Counted from the stretch's first letter, positions 1 to 9,969 are shown. The stretch is DNA of 64,000 nucleotides from CAVWCQ01 sp963753545 (GCA_963753545.1 CAVWCQ010000008.1:3720001-3784000), one strand, 5' to 3'. Numbers and translations: made by a program. The notes: generated by a model from the sequence alone, not told the origin.

Positions 1-816
1 AAGCCAGGGAATGATGTTGCCCTCCTGGCTCAGTGCGAGCAGGCGAAGATCGCGCTGTCGTCGCAGGAAGAAACGGTCATCTCTGGCGCTGATTATGCGC
101 TGCCCTTCAGCCGGTCCGACCTGGAAGCGCTGCTGGATCAGCATGGGTTTTATGAAGCCCTGCGCTATGTGATTGAAAAGGTGATGATCAAAGCACGGCG
201 AGAGGGAATATTCAAAGAAGATATTCACCATGTGCTGCTGGTCGGAGGCGTCTCCTTAATGCCATCTGTGCAGGCGCTACTGCGCAGCTATTTCAGCGAT
301 CAGGCCGTCCATGCTGACAAACCATTTACGGCGGTGGCGGAAGGCGCACTGCAAATCGCGGGGGGCTGCGGCCTGAACGATTATCTCAACCACAGCTATG
401 GCATCCGCCACTTCAGCGCGAGCGCCCACCACTACGAAGAACTGATTCCGGCGGGCACACGCTATCCGATGAAAGGCCCGGTTGATCTCATCCTCGGCGC
501 ATCACATGCCGAGCAGAAGGCGATTGAACTGGTGATTGGTGAAATCGCGTCCGATGCCACACCGCTGATCGAAGTAACCTATGAAGATGAACAAGCCATT
601 TTTGTCTCCAAAGTCGATGAAGATGCACAGCAGATTGTCGCCCTGAATGAGACAGCGCCCACGCTCATCTACCTGACTCCGGCTGGCAAACCAGGCAAAG
701 AACGGATCAAAGCGTCTTTCTGGGTCGATGATCGCCGCCATCTGCGCGTCAGCGTGATCGATCTCAAAACGCATGAAGCTCTACTCAATAATGTCGTTGT
801 TACCACACTACGCTAG
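1..816 (+). CDS. Hsp70-like (DnaK superfamily) protein, 5' end missing
   Basis: The window opens inside this gene: the frame is open from base 1, and about 271 C-terminal residues are visible. The segment CEQAKIALS and the later VLLVGGVSLMPSVQALL match the end of the Hsp70 ATPase domain, including the third nucleotide-binding signature. The stretch after it (about 190 residues) is not a standard DnaK substrate-binding domain with a helical lid, so this is an Hsp70-like protein rather than DnaK itself. It should bind ATP in the cytoplasm; its client is unknown. The HEAT-repeat gene begins 11 bases after the stop behind a good ribosome site, so the two are probably co-transcribed and may work together. 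The internal GTG at 169 is not the start. Confidence 0.8.
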   Translation, partial: KPGNDVALLAQCEQAKIALSSQEETVISGADYALPFSRSDLEALLDQHGFYEALRYVIEKVMIKARREGIFKEDIHHVLLVGGVSLMPSVQALLRSYFSDQAVHADKPFTAVAEGALQIAGGCGLNDYLNHSYGIRHFSASAHHYEELIPAGTRYPMKGPVDLILGASHAEQKAIELVIGEIASDATPLIEVTYEDEQAIFVSKVDEDAQQIVALNETAPTLIYLTPAGKPGKERIKASFWVDDRRHLRVSVIDLKTHEALLNNVVVTTLR

Positions 817-827
817 GAGAGAGAAAC

Positions 828-1967
828 GTGAATACGTCTGGATTTGAACCCACTCTGATCGTCAAGAATCGCCGCAAAGGATACCAACGGCTGTCCTCGC
901 GCCGCTTAGCATCGCTGCTCAGCGCCCTGCCCGCTGATGCCCTGTCACTGAATGCTGCTGCTGAGATGCTAGCCCACGGGGGATTTTATGCCCGCTATCA
1001 CGCGGCACGCCTGTTGAGTGAGCGCGGAAGCCGCGATGCCCGGTTGATTGTCGAGGATGTTCTGAACACGGGCAATGCGCCAGCACGTGCGAGCGCTGCC
1101 CGCTATCTGTACCGCTTTTCGTGGTTCGCCGCTGAACCGCTGCTGCGACAGGCGCTCCATGATCCTGATGAGCGTGTGCGCGAAAGCGCGGTGTATGCTC
1201 TTTGCGATTTACACGAACGAGCGGGCTACGATCTGCTGGCTGCCGTTGTGCCCGGCGAGACGGATACCATCAAGGAAGCGGCTGCATGGGGCCTGCGTCA
1301 TTGCGCGGACCGAGCCGCAGTGCCTATTTTGGCTGCTGTGCTGACGGCGCATGATCCCGATGTGCGCATTCGAGCGCTCGAAGTATTGAGCGCCAATAAC
1401 ACGTCGGAGGCAGTGCAGGCTGTTCGTACCGCACTTCAGGATCAAGATGTTGAAGTGGTTTATAACGCTGTACTCTCTCTCATTGAGTTGGAGGGTGAAG
1501 GGTCTATTCTTGAAATCAGCCAACTGCTCGACAAAACAGAAGATATGGAACCTGTGCTGCGCGGACTGTTCCACGCCACCAACTATCTCCATCTGCCACT
1601 GGCGGAACACCCGGCGATCGATGTGCTGCTCGATCTGCTGGCCCGCGCCGTGATCGATCCCGCGCCAGAGGTGCGAGAGGCGGTCGTCTGGATTTTGGCC
1701 TGGATGCGGCACGAACACGCTACTGATCTGCTCAAATATGCCTACTATCACGAAGAAAACAGCGCCGTCAAAGCGCATATTCTGCGCGTGACCCTGGCCC
1801 TGATGAACAGTGCGTGTGATGAACTGCTGGACGATGCCCTGTCCAGCGGAGACCCGATTCTTGTTGAGACTGCTCAGTCATTTAGTGATCAGCCGTCGTT
1901 GATTTGCTTTGACAATCGGGCTGTTGCGGCGGCTCCACTGACTCGCGATGAACTGGCATGGCACTAG
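828..1967 (+). CDS. HEAT-repeat protein
   Basis: 379 residues made almost wholly of about 30-residue helical hairpins with the HEAT/PBS-lyase pattern, for example ARASAARYLYRF, ERVRESAVYALCDL, DVRIRALEVLSANN and PEVREAVVWILAWM. No catalytic motif, signal peptide or membrane segment is visible, so a scaffold or adaptor role is the most that can be said. The GTG start at 828 sits behind AGGAGAGAGAAAC, a convincing ribosome site. Location directly behind the Hsp70-like gene suggests an operon and a possible physical partnership; that is inference. PBS-lyase-like HEAT proteins also occur as phycobilin lyases, but nothing else here points to phycobilisomes. Confidence 0.85.
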   Translation: MNTSGFEPTLIVKNRRKGYQRLSSRRLASLLSALPADALSLNAAAEMLAHGGFYARYHAARLLSERGSRDARLIVEDVLNTGNAPARASAARYLYRFSWFAAEPLLRQALHDPDERVRESAVYALCDLHERAGYDLLAAVVPGETDTIKEAAAWGLRHCADRAAVPILAAVLTAHDPDVRIRALEVLSANNTSEAVQAVRTALQDQDVEVVYNAVLSLIELEGEGSILEISQLLDKTEDMEPVLRGLFHATNYLHLPLAEHPAIDVLLDLLARAVIDPAPEVREAVVWILAWMRHEHATDLLKYAYYHEENSAVKAHILRVTLALMNSACDELLDDALSSGDPILVETAQSFSDQPSLICFDNRAVAAAPLTRDELAWH

Positions 1968-2070
1968 AGCGCGAGCAGCGTTCCTACAAAACCTGAATTT
2001 CCTTGTTTGGCCTGCCTACGCTATTATTTGTCCAGGTTCGGATAAAATACGCGTAGGATTGTTTTGTGCT

Positions 2071-4599
2071 ATGCCTAAATTGACGCCTCGCACCGTACTG
2101 CACCTTATGCGCAGGATGCGATCTGAGACCCTGCGTAATGCAATGGAGTTTAACGCTACGGTACGCCGCTATAACAAACATTACGGGCGTGCTAAACCGC
2201 AAGGCACTTTTACCCCACTGGGTAAAGTGACAGGAATTGATCAACAGCCGCGCGGCGCAATCATCCATGCCGAAAAAGGGCATGTGGAGATCACCTTCGA
2301 GTTGCCGGAAATTGTGCGCGTTCGCATGAACCAAAAGGCACAGTTTGAGCCACCCTTTTCGTATGCAGTGGAAAAGATAGATTTGCCACAGCCTGCGGTC
2401 CGTTTTGCTGACGAGCAGGAAAGCTATGTCATCCAAACGGATCAGTTGATCTGCCGTGTGCATAAAACGCCGTTTAAGCTTGTTTTCTCCACCCCTGAGG
2501 GACGCGTTATCTGCGAAGACCGAGGAGGGATCACCTGGCGCGGCACCGAAGTCAGTTGGACGCGACATTTGCCGCAGCAGGAATGGTGTTATGGAATGGG
2601 TCTGCGCGCTCAATCGCTCAATCTGCGCGGCAAGCGGCTGGGCCTGTGGAACCGCGACCCGATGCCCTACGAGCGAGCAGACGATCCGATTTACACGAGC
2701 ATTCCCTTTTACCTGGGCATCCAGCCTGAAATGGCCTTTGGCATCCTGTGGGATAACCCGGCGCGCGGCTACGCCGACCTTGGCATGAATAATGCGTCAG
2801 AAATGACATTTTCTGCCGAGGATGGGGAACTGCGTTTTTATCTGTTCTGGGGACCCACCACGCAGGCGGTTCTGGGCCATTACACAGCACTCACCGGGCG
2901 CATGCCGCTGCCGCCGATCTGGGCACTGGGCTTTCAACAGTCGCGCTGGGGATATGAAAACGAAGAGGTTTTCCGCAAGATAGCCGGAGAGTTCCGTCAG
3001 CGGAAACTACCCTGCGATGTGCTGTATTTTGACATCGATTATATGGACGGCTACCGCTGCTTCACCTGGAACCAGAAAAACTTCCCGGCGCTGCCCGATC
3101 TGCTGGCGGGACTGGAGCGGCAAGGATTTAAATCGGTTGCCATTATTGATCCCGGCATCAAAGTAGACCCAGCTTATTCCGTCTACCAGGATGGGATACG
3201 CGAGGATGTGTTTCTTAAGTATCCCGATGGTAAGCTGGTGACTGGCCCTGTCTGGCCAGGAAAATGTCATTTCCCCGACTTTACCAGTCCTCGTGTGCGG
3301 GCCTGGTGGGGCGAGCAGGTAAAAACACTGGTCCAGGCCGGGTTTGCCGGATTTTGGAATGATATGAACGAGCCAGCGATTATTGCCGGTATGAAGCCAG
3401 GAATCACGCTGCCAGATTACGTGCGCCACGACTGGGAAGGTAAGGGCAGTTCTCACGTTCAGGGTGGGCATAACGTCTATGGGATGCAGATGGCACGATC
3501 CACACGCGAAGGCGTTGTGAAGGCCCGCCCGGACAAACGTCCTTTTGTGATGACGCGCGCCGGGCATGCAGGCATGCAGCGCTATACGTCTTCCTGGACC
3601 GGAGATAACGTCTCCACCTGGGACCATCTGCGCCTGAGCATCAGCATGTCGCTCAATATGGGATTGTCTGGCGCATCTTTTACCGGCCCTGATGTGGGCG
3701 GGTTCGCCGGGCAGCCCGATGGAGAACTATTTACCCGTTGGATGCAGGTTGGCAGCATGCTTCCCTATTTCCGCGTCCATTCGATGGCGGGAACGCCTGC
3801 CCAGGAACCCTGGTGTTATGGCGAACAGTACGAGAAGATCATCCGGCAGGCCCTGGAGCTTCGTTACCAACTGCTGCCTTATATCTATTCGACCTTTGCT
3901 CAATGTTCCCAGGACGGCACACCGATCATCCGGCCCATGTTCACCGCAGATCTGAGTGACGACAATCTGAGGGAACTGGACGACCAGTTTATGCTGGGCG
4001 ATGCGATTCTCGTCGCGCCGGTTGTGGAGCAGGGCGCAACCAAGCGCACTGTCTATCTGCCGCGCGGCGTGTGGTACGAATTCGATACAGGGAAGCTAAT
4101 CGACGGGGCGCAGTCGATTAGTACCGACGCTCCCCTGGAACGGCTGCCCCTGTACATGCGCGCTGGGCGCGTGATCCCGATGTGGCCTGTCATGCAGTAT
4201 GTTGGGGAGCAACCCATCGGTGAGGGACATCTGCGGGTCTATGCGGGATCGGGTGAGACCAGCATCTACGAAGATGCCGGGGAAGGGTTTGCCTACCAGC
4301 AGAGCGCTTATCGCTGGTCGACCTTCACCTGTAAGTTTTTGCCAACCGGCCAGTTTGCTATTGAATGGCGGCGCACTGGAAAATACGAGCCGCCGTATGA
4401 GCAGGTGCGGATCGAAGTTGTCGGTATACCGAGTGAGCCAGAAAGTGTGGCACTCGATGGGCAGGCTGCACCCGTCTGGTATTATGAGGCAGGCATCGTT
4501 GAATTTATCGTCAAGCCGTTTGGTGAAGCGCGGGTCATCGGGCACAGCCATACGTCTTCTCGTGCTCAGAAGACGCTGGCGCGCCCACCCAAACGGTAA
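2071..4599 (+). CDS. Glycoside hydrolase family 31 (alpha-glucosidase type)
   Basis: 842 residues with the complete GH31 plan: an N-terminal beta-sandwich, the (beta/alpha)8 barrel with DIDYMDGYRCFTW, the nucleophile motif WNDMNEPA (the Asp before MNEP), the acid/base region SWTGDNVSTWDHL, and C-terminal beta domains. The family hydrolyses terminal alpha-linked glucose or xylose; the exact substrate cannot be read here. No signal peptide is visible, so it is probably cytoplasmic. The frame is open back to 1948, but that would overlap the HEAT gene and encode an unrelated leader of 41 residues; MPKLTPRTVLHLM at 2071 is the likely start, with AGGAT about 13 bases upstream as a weak ribosome site. 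A strong hairpin follows the stop. Confidence 0.88.
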   Translation: MPKLTPRTVLHLMRRMRSETLRNAMEFNATVRRYNKHYGRAKPQGTFTPLGKVTGIDQQPRGAIIHAEKGHVEITFELPEIVRVRMNQKAQFEPPFSYAVEKIDLPQPAVRFADEQESYVIQTDQLICRVHKTPFKLVFSTPEGRVICEDRGGITWRGTEVSWTRHLPQQEWCYGMGLRAQSLNLRGKRLGLWNRDPMPYERADDPIYTSIPFYLGIQPEMAFGILWDNPARGYADLGMNNASEMTFSAEDGELRFYLFWGPTTQAVLGHYTALTGRMPLPPIWALGFQQSRWGYENEEVFRKIAGEFRQRKLPCDVLYFDIDYMDGYRCFTWNQKNFPALPDLLAGLERQGFKSVAIIDPGIKVDPAYSVYQDGIREDVFLKYPDGKLVTGPVWPGKCHFPDFTSPRVRAWWGEQVKTLVQAGFAGFWNDMNEPAIIAGMKPGITLPDYVRHDWEGKGSSHVQGGHNVYGMQMARSTREGVVKARPDKRPFVMTRAGHAGMQRYTSSWTGDNVSTWDHLRLSISMSLNMGLSGASFTGPDVGGFAGQPDGELFTRWMQVGSMLPYFRVHSMAGTPAQEPWCYGEQYEKIIRQALELRYQLLPYIYSTFAQCSQDGTPIIRPMFTADLSDDNLRELDDQFMLGDAILVAPVVEQGATKRTVYLPRGVWYEFDTGKLIDGAQSISTDAPLERLPLYMRAGRVIPMWPVMQYVGEQPIGEGHLRVYAGSGETSIYEDAGEGFAYQQSAYRWSTFTCKFLPTGQFAIEWRRTGKYEPPYEQVRIEVVGIPSEPESVALDGQAAPVWYYEAGIVEFIVKPFGEARVIGHSHTSSRAQKTLARPPKR

Positions 4600-4604
4600 C
4601 ATGA

Positions 4605-4626
4605 GGGGTGTTGCTTGCAGCACCCC
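4605..4626. terminator. Hairpin between convergent genes, probably bidirectional terminator
   Basis: GGGGTGTTG pairs with CAGCACCCC (nine pairs, one G-U) around a four-base loop. It lies six bases after the GH31 stop and 21 bases before the end of the oppositely oriented alkyltransferase-like gene. There is no T-run on either side, so termination efficiency is uncertain. Confidence 0.5.
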
Positions 4627-4647
4627 TGCACAAGCACGTAACAGGTT

Positions 4648-5037
4648 CTAGGAAAAGTCCAGGTCGGAGAGCTTGGCCCGCGCCTCTTGAACAATATCTT
4701 CAATTTCGTCGGGGTCCGGGTTCCAGAGATATTTCTCTAAATCCAGGGTATCGGTTTCATCAAAGACAATCCCCTCGGATTCGAGCAAAGCGCGCTGTTC
4801 GGCGGCTCCTTCGGGCGATCCCTTGATGCTGACGCGTCCCTGAGCATTCACGACGCGCTGCCAGGGAACCGGGTCTTTCATATTCCAACGCAAAGCGCTC
4901 ATCGCCCAGCCAACCTGACGAGCGCCATGAGGCACGCCGAGCAGTTCGGCTACACGACCATAGTTGAGCACCTTGCCAGAAGGAATGCGGCGGACCAATG
5001 CATAAACCAGTTGGTTAAAGGTTACGGATGTTTTCAC
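4648..5037 (-). CDS. atl: Alkyltransferase-like DNA-binding protein (MGMT family without active Cys)
   Basis: 129 residues matching the DNA-binding half of O6-alkylguanine-DNA alkyltransferase: GKVLNYGRVAELLGVPHGARQVGWAM, then PVPWQRVVNAQGRVS. In true alkyltransferases the signature is PCHRV with the acceptor cysteine; here residues 58-62 read PWQRV, so Trp59 stands where Cys should be. That substitution defines the ATL proteins, which bind and flip O6-alkylguanine and flag it for nucleotide-excision repair instead of removing the alkyl group. It is transcribed away from the surface-glycan membrane protein that starts 28 bases away. The function is inferred from the family; the missing Cys is seen directly. 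Confidence 0.88.
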   Translation of the reverse strand: MKTSVTFNQLVYALVRRIPSGKVLNYGRVAELLGVPHGARQVGWAMSALRWNMKDPVPWQRVVNAQGRVSIKGSPEGAAEQRALLESEGIVFDETDTLDLEKYLWNPDPDEIEDIVQEARAKLSDLDFS

Positions 5038-5065
5038 GGCACTCCCTGATTTGAACTGATTGACT

Positions 5066-6176
5066 ATGACACATTATACGCGCTCTTTTCGCCCCTGGAT
5101 GCTGGTTTTACTGCTCAGTTTGATCTACCTGGGCGTTATCCTGGTTACCAATCATGGCGACGCAAAAGTATTTGTGACGCTTGGCGACTGTTTTAAGCAG
5201 TGCGCGGGACACACCTGTGATGACGACGCGGACGAAGGTTATGATGGGCAGTTTGCTTATTATATCGCCCGCGATCCGGCTGGATCGGTGGACTGTCTCG
5301 ATGTGCCCGCCTACCGTATGCAGCGCATTTTGCTGCCCGCGCTGGGGCGGTTGCTCAGTTTAGGCATCGTGCCCCTGATTCCCTGGGTCTTTGTCGCCAT
5401 CAATCTGGCGGCGCTAGTGATCAGCACGGCGCTGCTCGAAGACCTGCTGGCGGCGGAGCATGTCAACCGTATATTTGCGCTGAGCTACGGGCTATTTGCT
5501 GGTGTGTTTATGGCGGTGCGGCTCAGCACCACCGAAGCGCTGGCTTACGGGCTGGTCATTGCTGCGATCTGGACGGAACAGCGCAATCGTTTGTGGGCGG
5601 CGGCAGTGCTACTTGGACTGGCAGGACTGGCCAAAGAAACGACCGGACTCTTCGCAGTGGGCTACCTGCTGTATTATGGGCTGCACCGCCGCTGGTGGGA
5701 TGTGATTTGTTTGAGTTCTGATCGCCGGGCTGCCCTTCGCCATCTGGCAGATCATTCTACTCATCTGGCTGGGTAAGCCCGGTCTGGGATCAGGAGGCGC
5801 GCTGGCGACCCCCTTCGAGGTGATTCCCTTCGCAGGAGTGATCCGCATTGCGAAAGTCGCTGGGTTAGGTATCTTTTTACTACTCGCGATGCTGATTATT
5901 CCCGCCGTGATCCTGCCCAGCCTGTGGGCGCTGCGGCGCACGATCCGCGATCTGCGCCACCGGAAATGGGAACTCTACACCTGTCTGCTGCTGGCAAACG
6001 CGGCCATTATGCCGTTCGTGCCGTTTTCCACCTACCGGGAATTTCTCGGCCTGTTCCGGTTCATCCCCGGTTTGGTAATCATGGTTGTGCTCTACGCGGC
6101 CCGCCACAAACAGCGTCGCGCTCTGACCTACAGCACCTTATGGATTGTCCTGCTGCTGTTCGTTGTCAGCGGGTAA
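5066..6176 (+). CDS. Multi-span membrane protein of surface-glycan type, frame broken near 5715
   Basis: Two reading frames make one protein of about 369 residues. The first (from ATG 5066, MTHYTRSFRPWMLVLLL) carries a luminal motif GYDGQFAYYIARDP and VPAYRMQRILLPALGRLL and runs into stop 5774-5776. The following frame is open from 5715 and continues directly as VLIAGLPFAIWQIILLIWLG and further membrane spans to 6176. One extra base within about 5712-5722 explains the break. The YDGQF..Y.ARDP and YR.QR.L motifs recall a family I know as AZOBR_p60025-type cell-surface glycopolymer proteins; that name is from memory. The 3' end overlaps the O-antigen ligase gene tail to tail by 39 bases. No clear ribosome site precedes the ATG. 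Confidence 0.7.
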
Positions 6177-8612
6177 CGCCTTGATCGCGTCGGAGGCGTT
6201 GGTCAGGAACGGATTCTCCTTCAGAAGATCCTCGTACACCTGCCGCGCATCGCCGATCTTGCCCTGGTCTTCATATCGCTTTGCCAGTTCAAACCAGCCA
6301 TCGTAGTAGTGAGGCGGAATCAGCCCTGAAACGTTCACCTGCGGCAGATAGTCAAACGCAGCCGGGCGACCGTAGACACTGCCCGCGAAATACTGTTCGG
6401 CAGGACGCGGGCGAACGCTGGCCTTGAGCAGCTTTTCGATTCTGTCACTGCTTGCCCCGCGCTGCTCCTCGATATGAGCCAGGATCGCATTGGCATACGC
6501 ACCTTCATAGGCATCGGCAAAGAGAGCGGCGTGCGCGTCCGCCTCGGCTTTATCCAGATCGCCCCGTGACAGGTAAATCTCGGCTCGCTCGATCCAGGGG
6601 CGCTCGTCGGTTGGGTGCTGTTCAATAGCGCGAGTCAGCCAGCGGATCGCAGCGTCATCGTCATTAGCGAGGCGGTGTTCGTACATCCCGACCGCCATAT
6701 CCGCCATCCAGCTTCCGTCTGCCTGGGCCTCATCGACCAGACGGGTTGTAACGCTCGTGATTTGCCCGGCAGAATACCAGTCCATTTTGTGGGTCATAAT
6801 CGTCTGGTTAGAGCCGACGAGGACCGCTACATAAAGGCGTTTTCCGGGTGAAATCGTGTCGTCCAGCAAAAAATCAACAATTCCGGTACGGTTGATATCA
6901 GCCGCATATTCGGCAAGGTCAGCGTCTTCCCTCAAGGCGCGCTGGACATTCCCACGCTCGAACCACAGCAGCGGATTTCGGGGGTTGATGTCCGTCGCGT
7001 TGGTCAGGGCGCGGCGGGCCGCTGTCGCATAGACGCCGCCAGACGTCTGGCGGTACAGCGCAGCCAGATTGACCCATCCCACGTCAAACGTTGGTTCTTC
7101 GGCTAACGCATCCTCATATTCAGTGATGGCCTTCTCAACATAGGATGGATCTTCGTTCGCCAGAAGGCCCAGCACATAGGCATCGTGCAGATCGTAGAGG
7201 GACAGCCAGGGGTCCCACGACTGCGCCTTTTCGGCACGATCCAGGGCGGCAGGCAAGTCGCCGTCATCGATGGCGCGGCGGCTAAGGGTCATCCAGCCCT
7301 GAGCGACATCAAAGCGGATCAACATGACGGCATAAACCGCGAATACTGCCACCGCTGCCCACGACAGCCAGAGGCGGCGCGCCGCTTGCGGCTCTTCAAG
7401 CGATTCGGGCTGGGCGACGATATAAGCACCCAGGATCAACAGCGGCAGCAGCGAGGAGGTGAAGGTAAAGGTATCAAACAGGCTGTGCGCGCCGTAAGCA
7501 GCAAAGGCGGCCAATGCTCCCTCCAACCAGAGGCGACGCTCATGAGAAGCCGGCTGCCACTTTAACCACCAGGCACGGCCCCCCAACACGATCAGCCAGA
7601 GCAGGATCAGCAGCCCCGGAATACCCGTCTCGGCTAGTGCCTGCAAAAACAGGTTATGCGCGCTGGAGATTTTGTCCTGAGCCAGATCAGGATCGCGATA
7701 GGAGCGCAGCGCCCGGCCAAACCCGCCCGGCCCCACGCCCGTGATCGGGTGATCGCGCGTCATTTCAAGGGCGCTGTTCCAGATATCCACCCGGCCCCGA
7801 TCACTGGAATCCCGCACGGATACCGCTGTCCAGATGCCAACCAGCAGCGCAGCGCTAATCCCAACCAGCAGCACAATCGTCAGAATCAGGCGGGGCCGGG
7901 ACAAAGAACGCAATCCGAAGGCCGCTAACACGCCAACAGCTACCAGCGCGCCCAACATACCACCGCGCGACAGGGTGAAAAACTCAGCCAGCAGCACCAG
8001 CAAAGCCAGCACCGTCAGCACGCGGCGGCCTTTCCGGCGGCTTACCAAGGCCCCTGTAATCACCAGTGGGAGCAGCACCGCCAGCAAATTCCCCTCGACG
8101 GTTGAAATATTGAGTGCCAGATCGAGGCGGGGATAAAACGGCGGAATGGGATTGGACAGACCGCCAGCCGGGAACCAGCCTGCCTGCCCAAACCAGCCGA
8201 AGTACCACGCGCCCAGTTCAACAGCGCTGATTAGCAGAATCAGGACGGCGACAACTCCCAGTGCGATCCGAAAGGAGGATTCCCAGCCGCGCCGCATCAG
8301 ATCGACCAGCAAGTAAAACAACAGGATATCAGCCAGAAAGGGCCAGATCATTTCGAGGCTGATGCGGCGATCCTGGGCGAACAGCGCCGTAACGATCAGC
8401 CACACCGCCGCAGCCGCCAGCGGCGCGTCCAAAACAGTGCGCGGGAGAGGGCGCTCCTCGCGGATGCGATAGCCCAGCCACAGTACAGCAGGCCCTGCAA
8501 TCACCAGCAGACGCAGGGTATCGGGTATCGTTCCCGTATGGGCATAAACTGTTCCAAAAACGAAGGTAATTAACACGACAAACAGGCAGGTGATCCAGGA
8601 GCGTAACGGCAT
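6138..8612 (-). CDS. O-antigen ligase (Wzy/WaaL-like) with C-terminal TPR region
   Basis: 824 residues. The first half has about a dozen hydrophobic spans and the O-antigen ligase signature: FFTLSRGGMLGALVAV, then the large external loop with GVGPGGFGRALRSY and AHNLFLQALAETGIPG. Such enzymes join or polymerise lipid-linked glycans at the outer face of the membrane. The second half (from about residue 440) is soluble and built of tetratricopeptide-like repeats such as AEKAQSWDPW, FDVGWVNLAALYRQ and ERAEIYLSRGDLDKAEADAHAAL, which probably bind a partner or the glycan assembly machine. It is the last gene of the minus-strand glycan operon and starts four bases after the sugar-transferase gene ends. 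Confidence 0.87.
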   Translation of the reverse strand: MPLRSWITCLFVVLITFVFGTVYAHTGTIPDTLRLLVIAGPAVLWLGYRIREERPLPRTVLDAPLAAAAVWLIVTALFAQDRRISLEMIWPFLADILLFYLLVDLMRRGWESSFRIALGVVAVLILLISAVELGAWYFGWFGQAGWFPAGGLSNPIPPFYPRLDLALNISTVEGNLLAVLLPLVITGALVSRRKGRRVLTVLALLVLLAEFFTLSRGGMLGALVAVGVLAAFGLRSLSRPRLILTIVLLVGISAALLVGIWTAVSVRDSSDRGRVDIWNSALEMTRDHPITGVGPGGFGRALRSYRDPDLAQDKISSAHNLFLQALAETGIPGLLILLWLIVLGGRAWWLKWQPASHERRLWLEGALAAFAAYGAHSLFDTFTFTSSLLPLLILGAYIVAQPESLEEPQAARRLWLSWAAVAVFAVYAVMLIRFDVAQGWMTLSRRAIDDGDLPAALDRAEKAQSWDPWLSLYDLHDAYVLGLLANEDPSYVEKAITEYEDALAEEPTFDVGWVNLAALYRQTSGGVYATAARRALTNATDINPRNPLLWFERGNVQRALREDADLAEYAADINRTGIVDFLLDDTISPGKRLYVAVLVGSNQTIMTHKMDWYSAGQITSVTTRLVDEAQADGSWMADMAVGMYEHRLANDDDAAIRWLTRAIEQHPTDERPWIERAEIYLSRGDLDKAEADAHAALFADAYEGAYANAILAHIEEQRGASSDRIEKLLKASVRPRPAEQYFAGSVYGRPAAFDYLPQVNVSGLIPPHYYDGWFELAKRYEDQGKIGDARQVYEDLLKENPFLTNASDAIKALPADNEQQQDNP

Positions 8613-8616
8613 ACTT

Positions 8617-9966
8617 CTACATCCCTTGCAGAGAGAGCATTTTGCCGATGGTGCGCAGCAGGATCAGCACATCCAACGGCAGCGATTGATGGTGAATGTA
8701 GTACAGATCATATTGCAGCTTGATCAGCGCGTCTTCCGCGCTGTTTCCATAATGATATCGAACCTGCGCCCAGCCAGTGATGCCCGGTTTGACGACGTGG
8801 CGTGCCTGGTAAAATGGGATGGTCTGGCTTAATGCTTCGACAAACTCTGGGCGTTCCGGGCGCGGTCCGATCAGACTTATTTCGCCGCGAAGCACATTAA
8901 ATAACTGGGGCAATTCATCCAGGCGTGTCCTGCGCAGCAGTCTCCCCATGCGCGTCACGCGGGGATCATCCACTACGGCCCAGCGCGGGCCAGTATCCTG
9001 TTCGGCGTCGGGAACCATCGTCCGCAGTTTGATCATCTGGAAGAGTTTGCCGCCCCTGCCGACCCGCGCCTGATGGAAAAAGATGGGTCCTGGCGACTCG
9101 ATCCAAAGCAGCGCAGCAATCAACGGCAGTAACAGGCTCAGCAAGCTCAAGCCCACGACAGCCAGGATCAGATCCATGCCACGCTTCAAGATGGGGTACG
9201 GATTGAAAAAAGAAGGATTCTCACCCGACAGCACAGAGGACCAATCCTGTGGCGTCACAAGCTCGACAGGTAAACGTCCTGTCACCTGCTCGTAGAGCGC
9301 CAACACGGGCACAATGCTAACCCCTTGCTCGTAACAATCCAAAATCGCCTGGAACATCGGCCCCGAAAAGGAGCCACCGTTCGCCAGAACAATCTCTGCA
9401 ATGGCTTCCTGTTGAACGAATGAGACCAGATCGGGCGGGTCAGCAATCAGCCCCACGATCTCATAATCGAGCGGCGCTTCCTGCTGCAAAACCTGACTGA
9501 TTGCCTGCGCTGCCTGCCCGCTCCCAATGATCAGCGCCCGGCGCGGCGCGGCTGTTCGCCCTACCCACCAGGATCGCCAGAGGGACATAAGCAGGAATGA
9601 TGACAGCGCGTAATAGAGAATGAACAGGCGGGGCAATGTTCCACGCGGGGAGAAGAAGAAAATAATGACGTAGACGATCAGCACTTGCAGTTCGACCTGC
9701 ACGAGCCGTTCCAGGCTATCGTACATCCGCAAACTGTAAAAATCGTTAGCGCTGGACAGCAGCAGCCATAATCCAGCCAGCAGGGGAAACCAGTAGCTGT
9801 GCAACAGGATAAAACGCAGGCCCAGCCCGCGCCCATCGACAATCACCCAGACGGACAGCGAAAACAGCACAGCCAGCAGAACCGCCAGTGTATCGCCACA
9901 CATGAGCAGCGTGCGGCGTTCAGCGACTCCTAACTGGCGATATTGGGTGCGCGGGGGAAACGGCAT
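8617..9966 (-). CDS. Polyprenyl-phosphate sugar-1-phosphate transferase (WbaP/WcaJ type)
   Basis: 449 residues: four or five N-terminal membrane spans, a central nucleotide-binding-like domain (RRALIIGSGQAAQAI...), then the bacterial sugar transferase domain with LKRGMDLILAVVGL, MIKLRTM, RRTRLDELPQLFNVL and LIGPRPERPEF. It should transfer a sugar-1-phosphate from a nucleotide sugar to undecaprenyl phosphate on the inner face of the membrane, the first committed step of the repeat unit made by this locus. The sugar cannot be read from sequence. It lies between the glycosyltransferase (three-base gap) and the ligase (four-base gap), so translation of the three is probably coupled. Confidence 0.92.
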   Translation of the reverse strand: MPFPPRTQYRQLGVAERRTLLMCGDTLAVLLAVLFSLSVWVIVDGRGLGLRFILLHSYWFPLLAGLWLLLSSANDFYSLRMYDSLERLVQVELQVLIVYVIIFFFSPRGTLPRLFILYYALSSFLLMSLWRSWWVGRTAAPRRALIIGSGQAAQAISQVLQQEAPLDYEIVGLIADPPDLVSFVQQEAIAEIVLANGGSFSGPMFQAILDCYEQGVSIVPVLALYEQVTGRLPVELVTPQDWSSVLSGENPSFFNPYPILKRGMDLILAVVGLSLLSLLLPLIAALLWIESPGPIFFHQARVGRGGKLFQMIKLRTMVPDAEQDTGPRWAVVDDPRVTRMGRLLRRTRLDELPQLFNVLRGEISLIGPRPERPEFVEALSQTIPFYQARHVVKPGITGWAQVRYHYGNSAEDALIKLQYDLYYIHHQSLPLDVLILLRTIGKMLSLQGM

Positions 9967-9969
9967 AGA

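Noticed and set aside
1948..2070. Upstream start for the GH31 gene at 1948
   Set aside because: It overlaps the HEAT gene, encodes an unrelated segment and has no ribosome site; 2071 fits the family.
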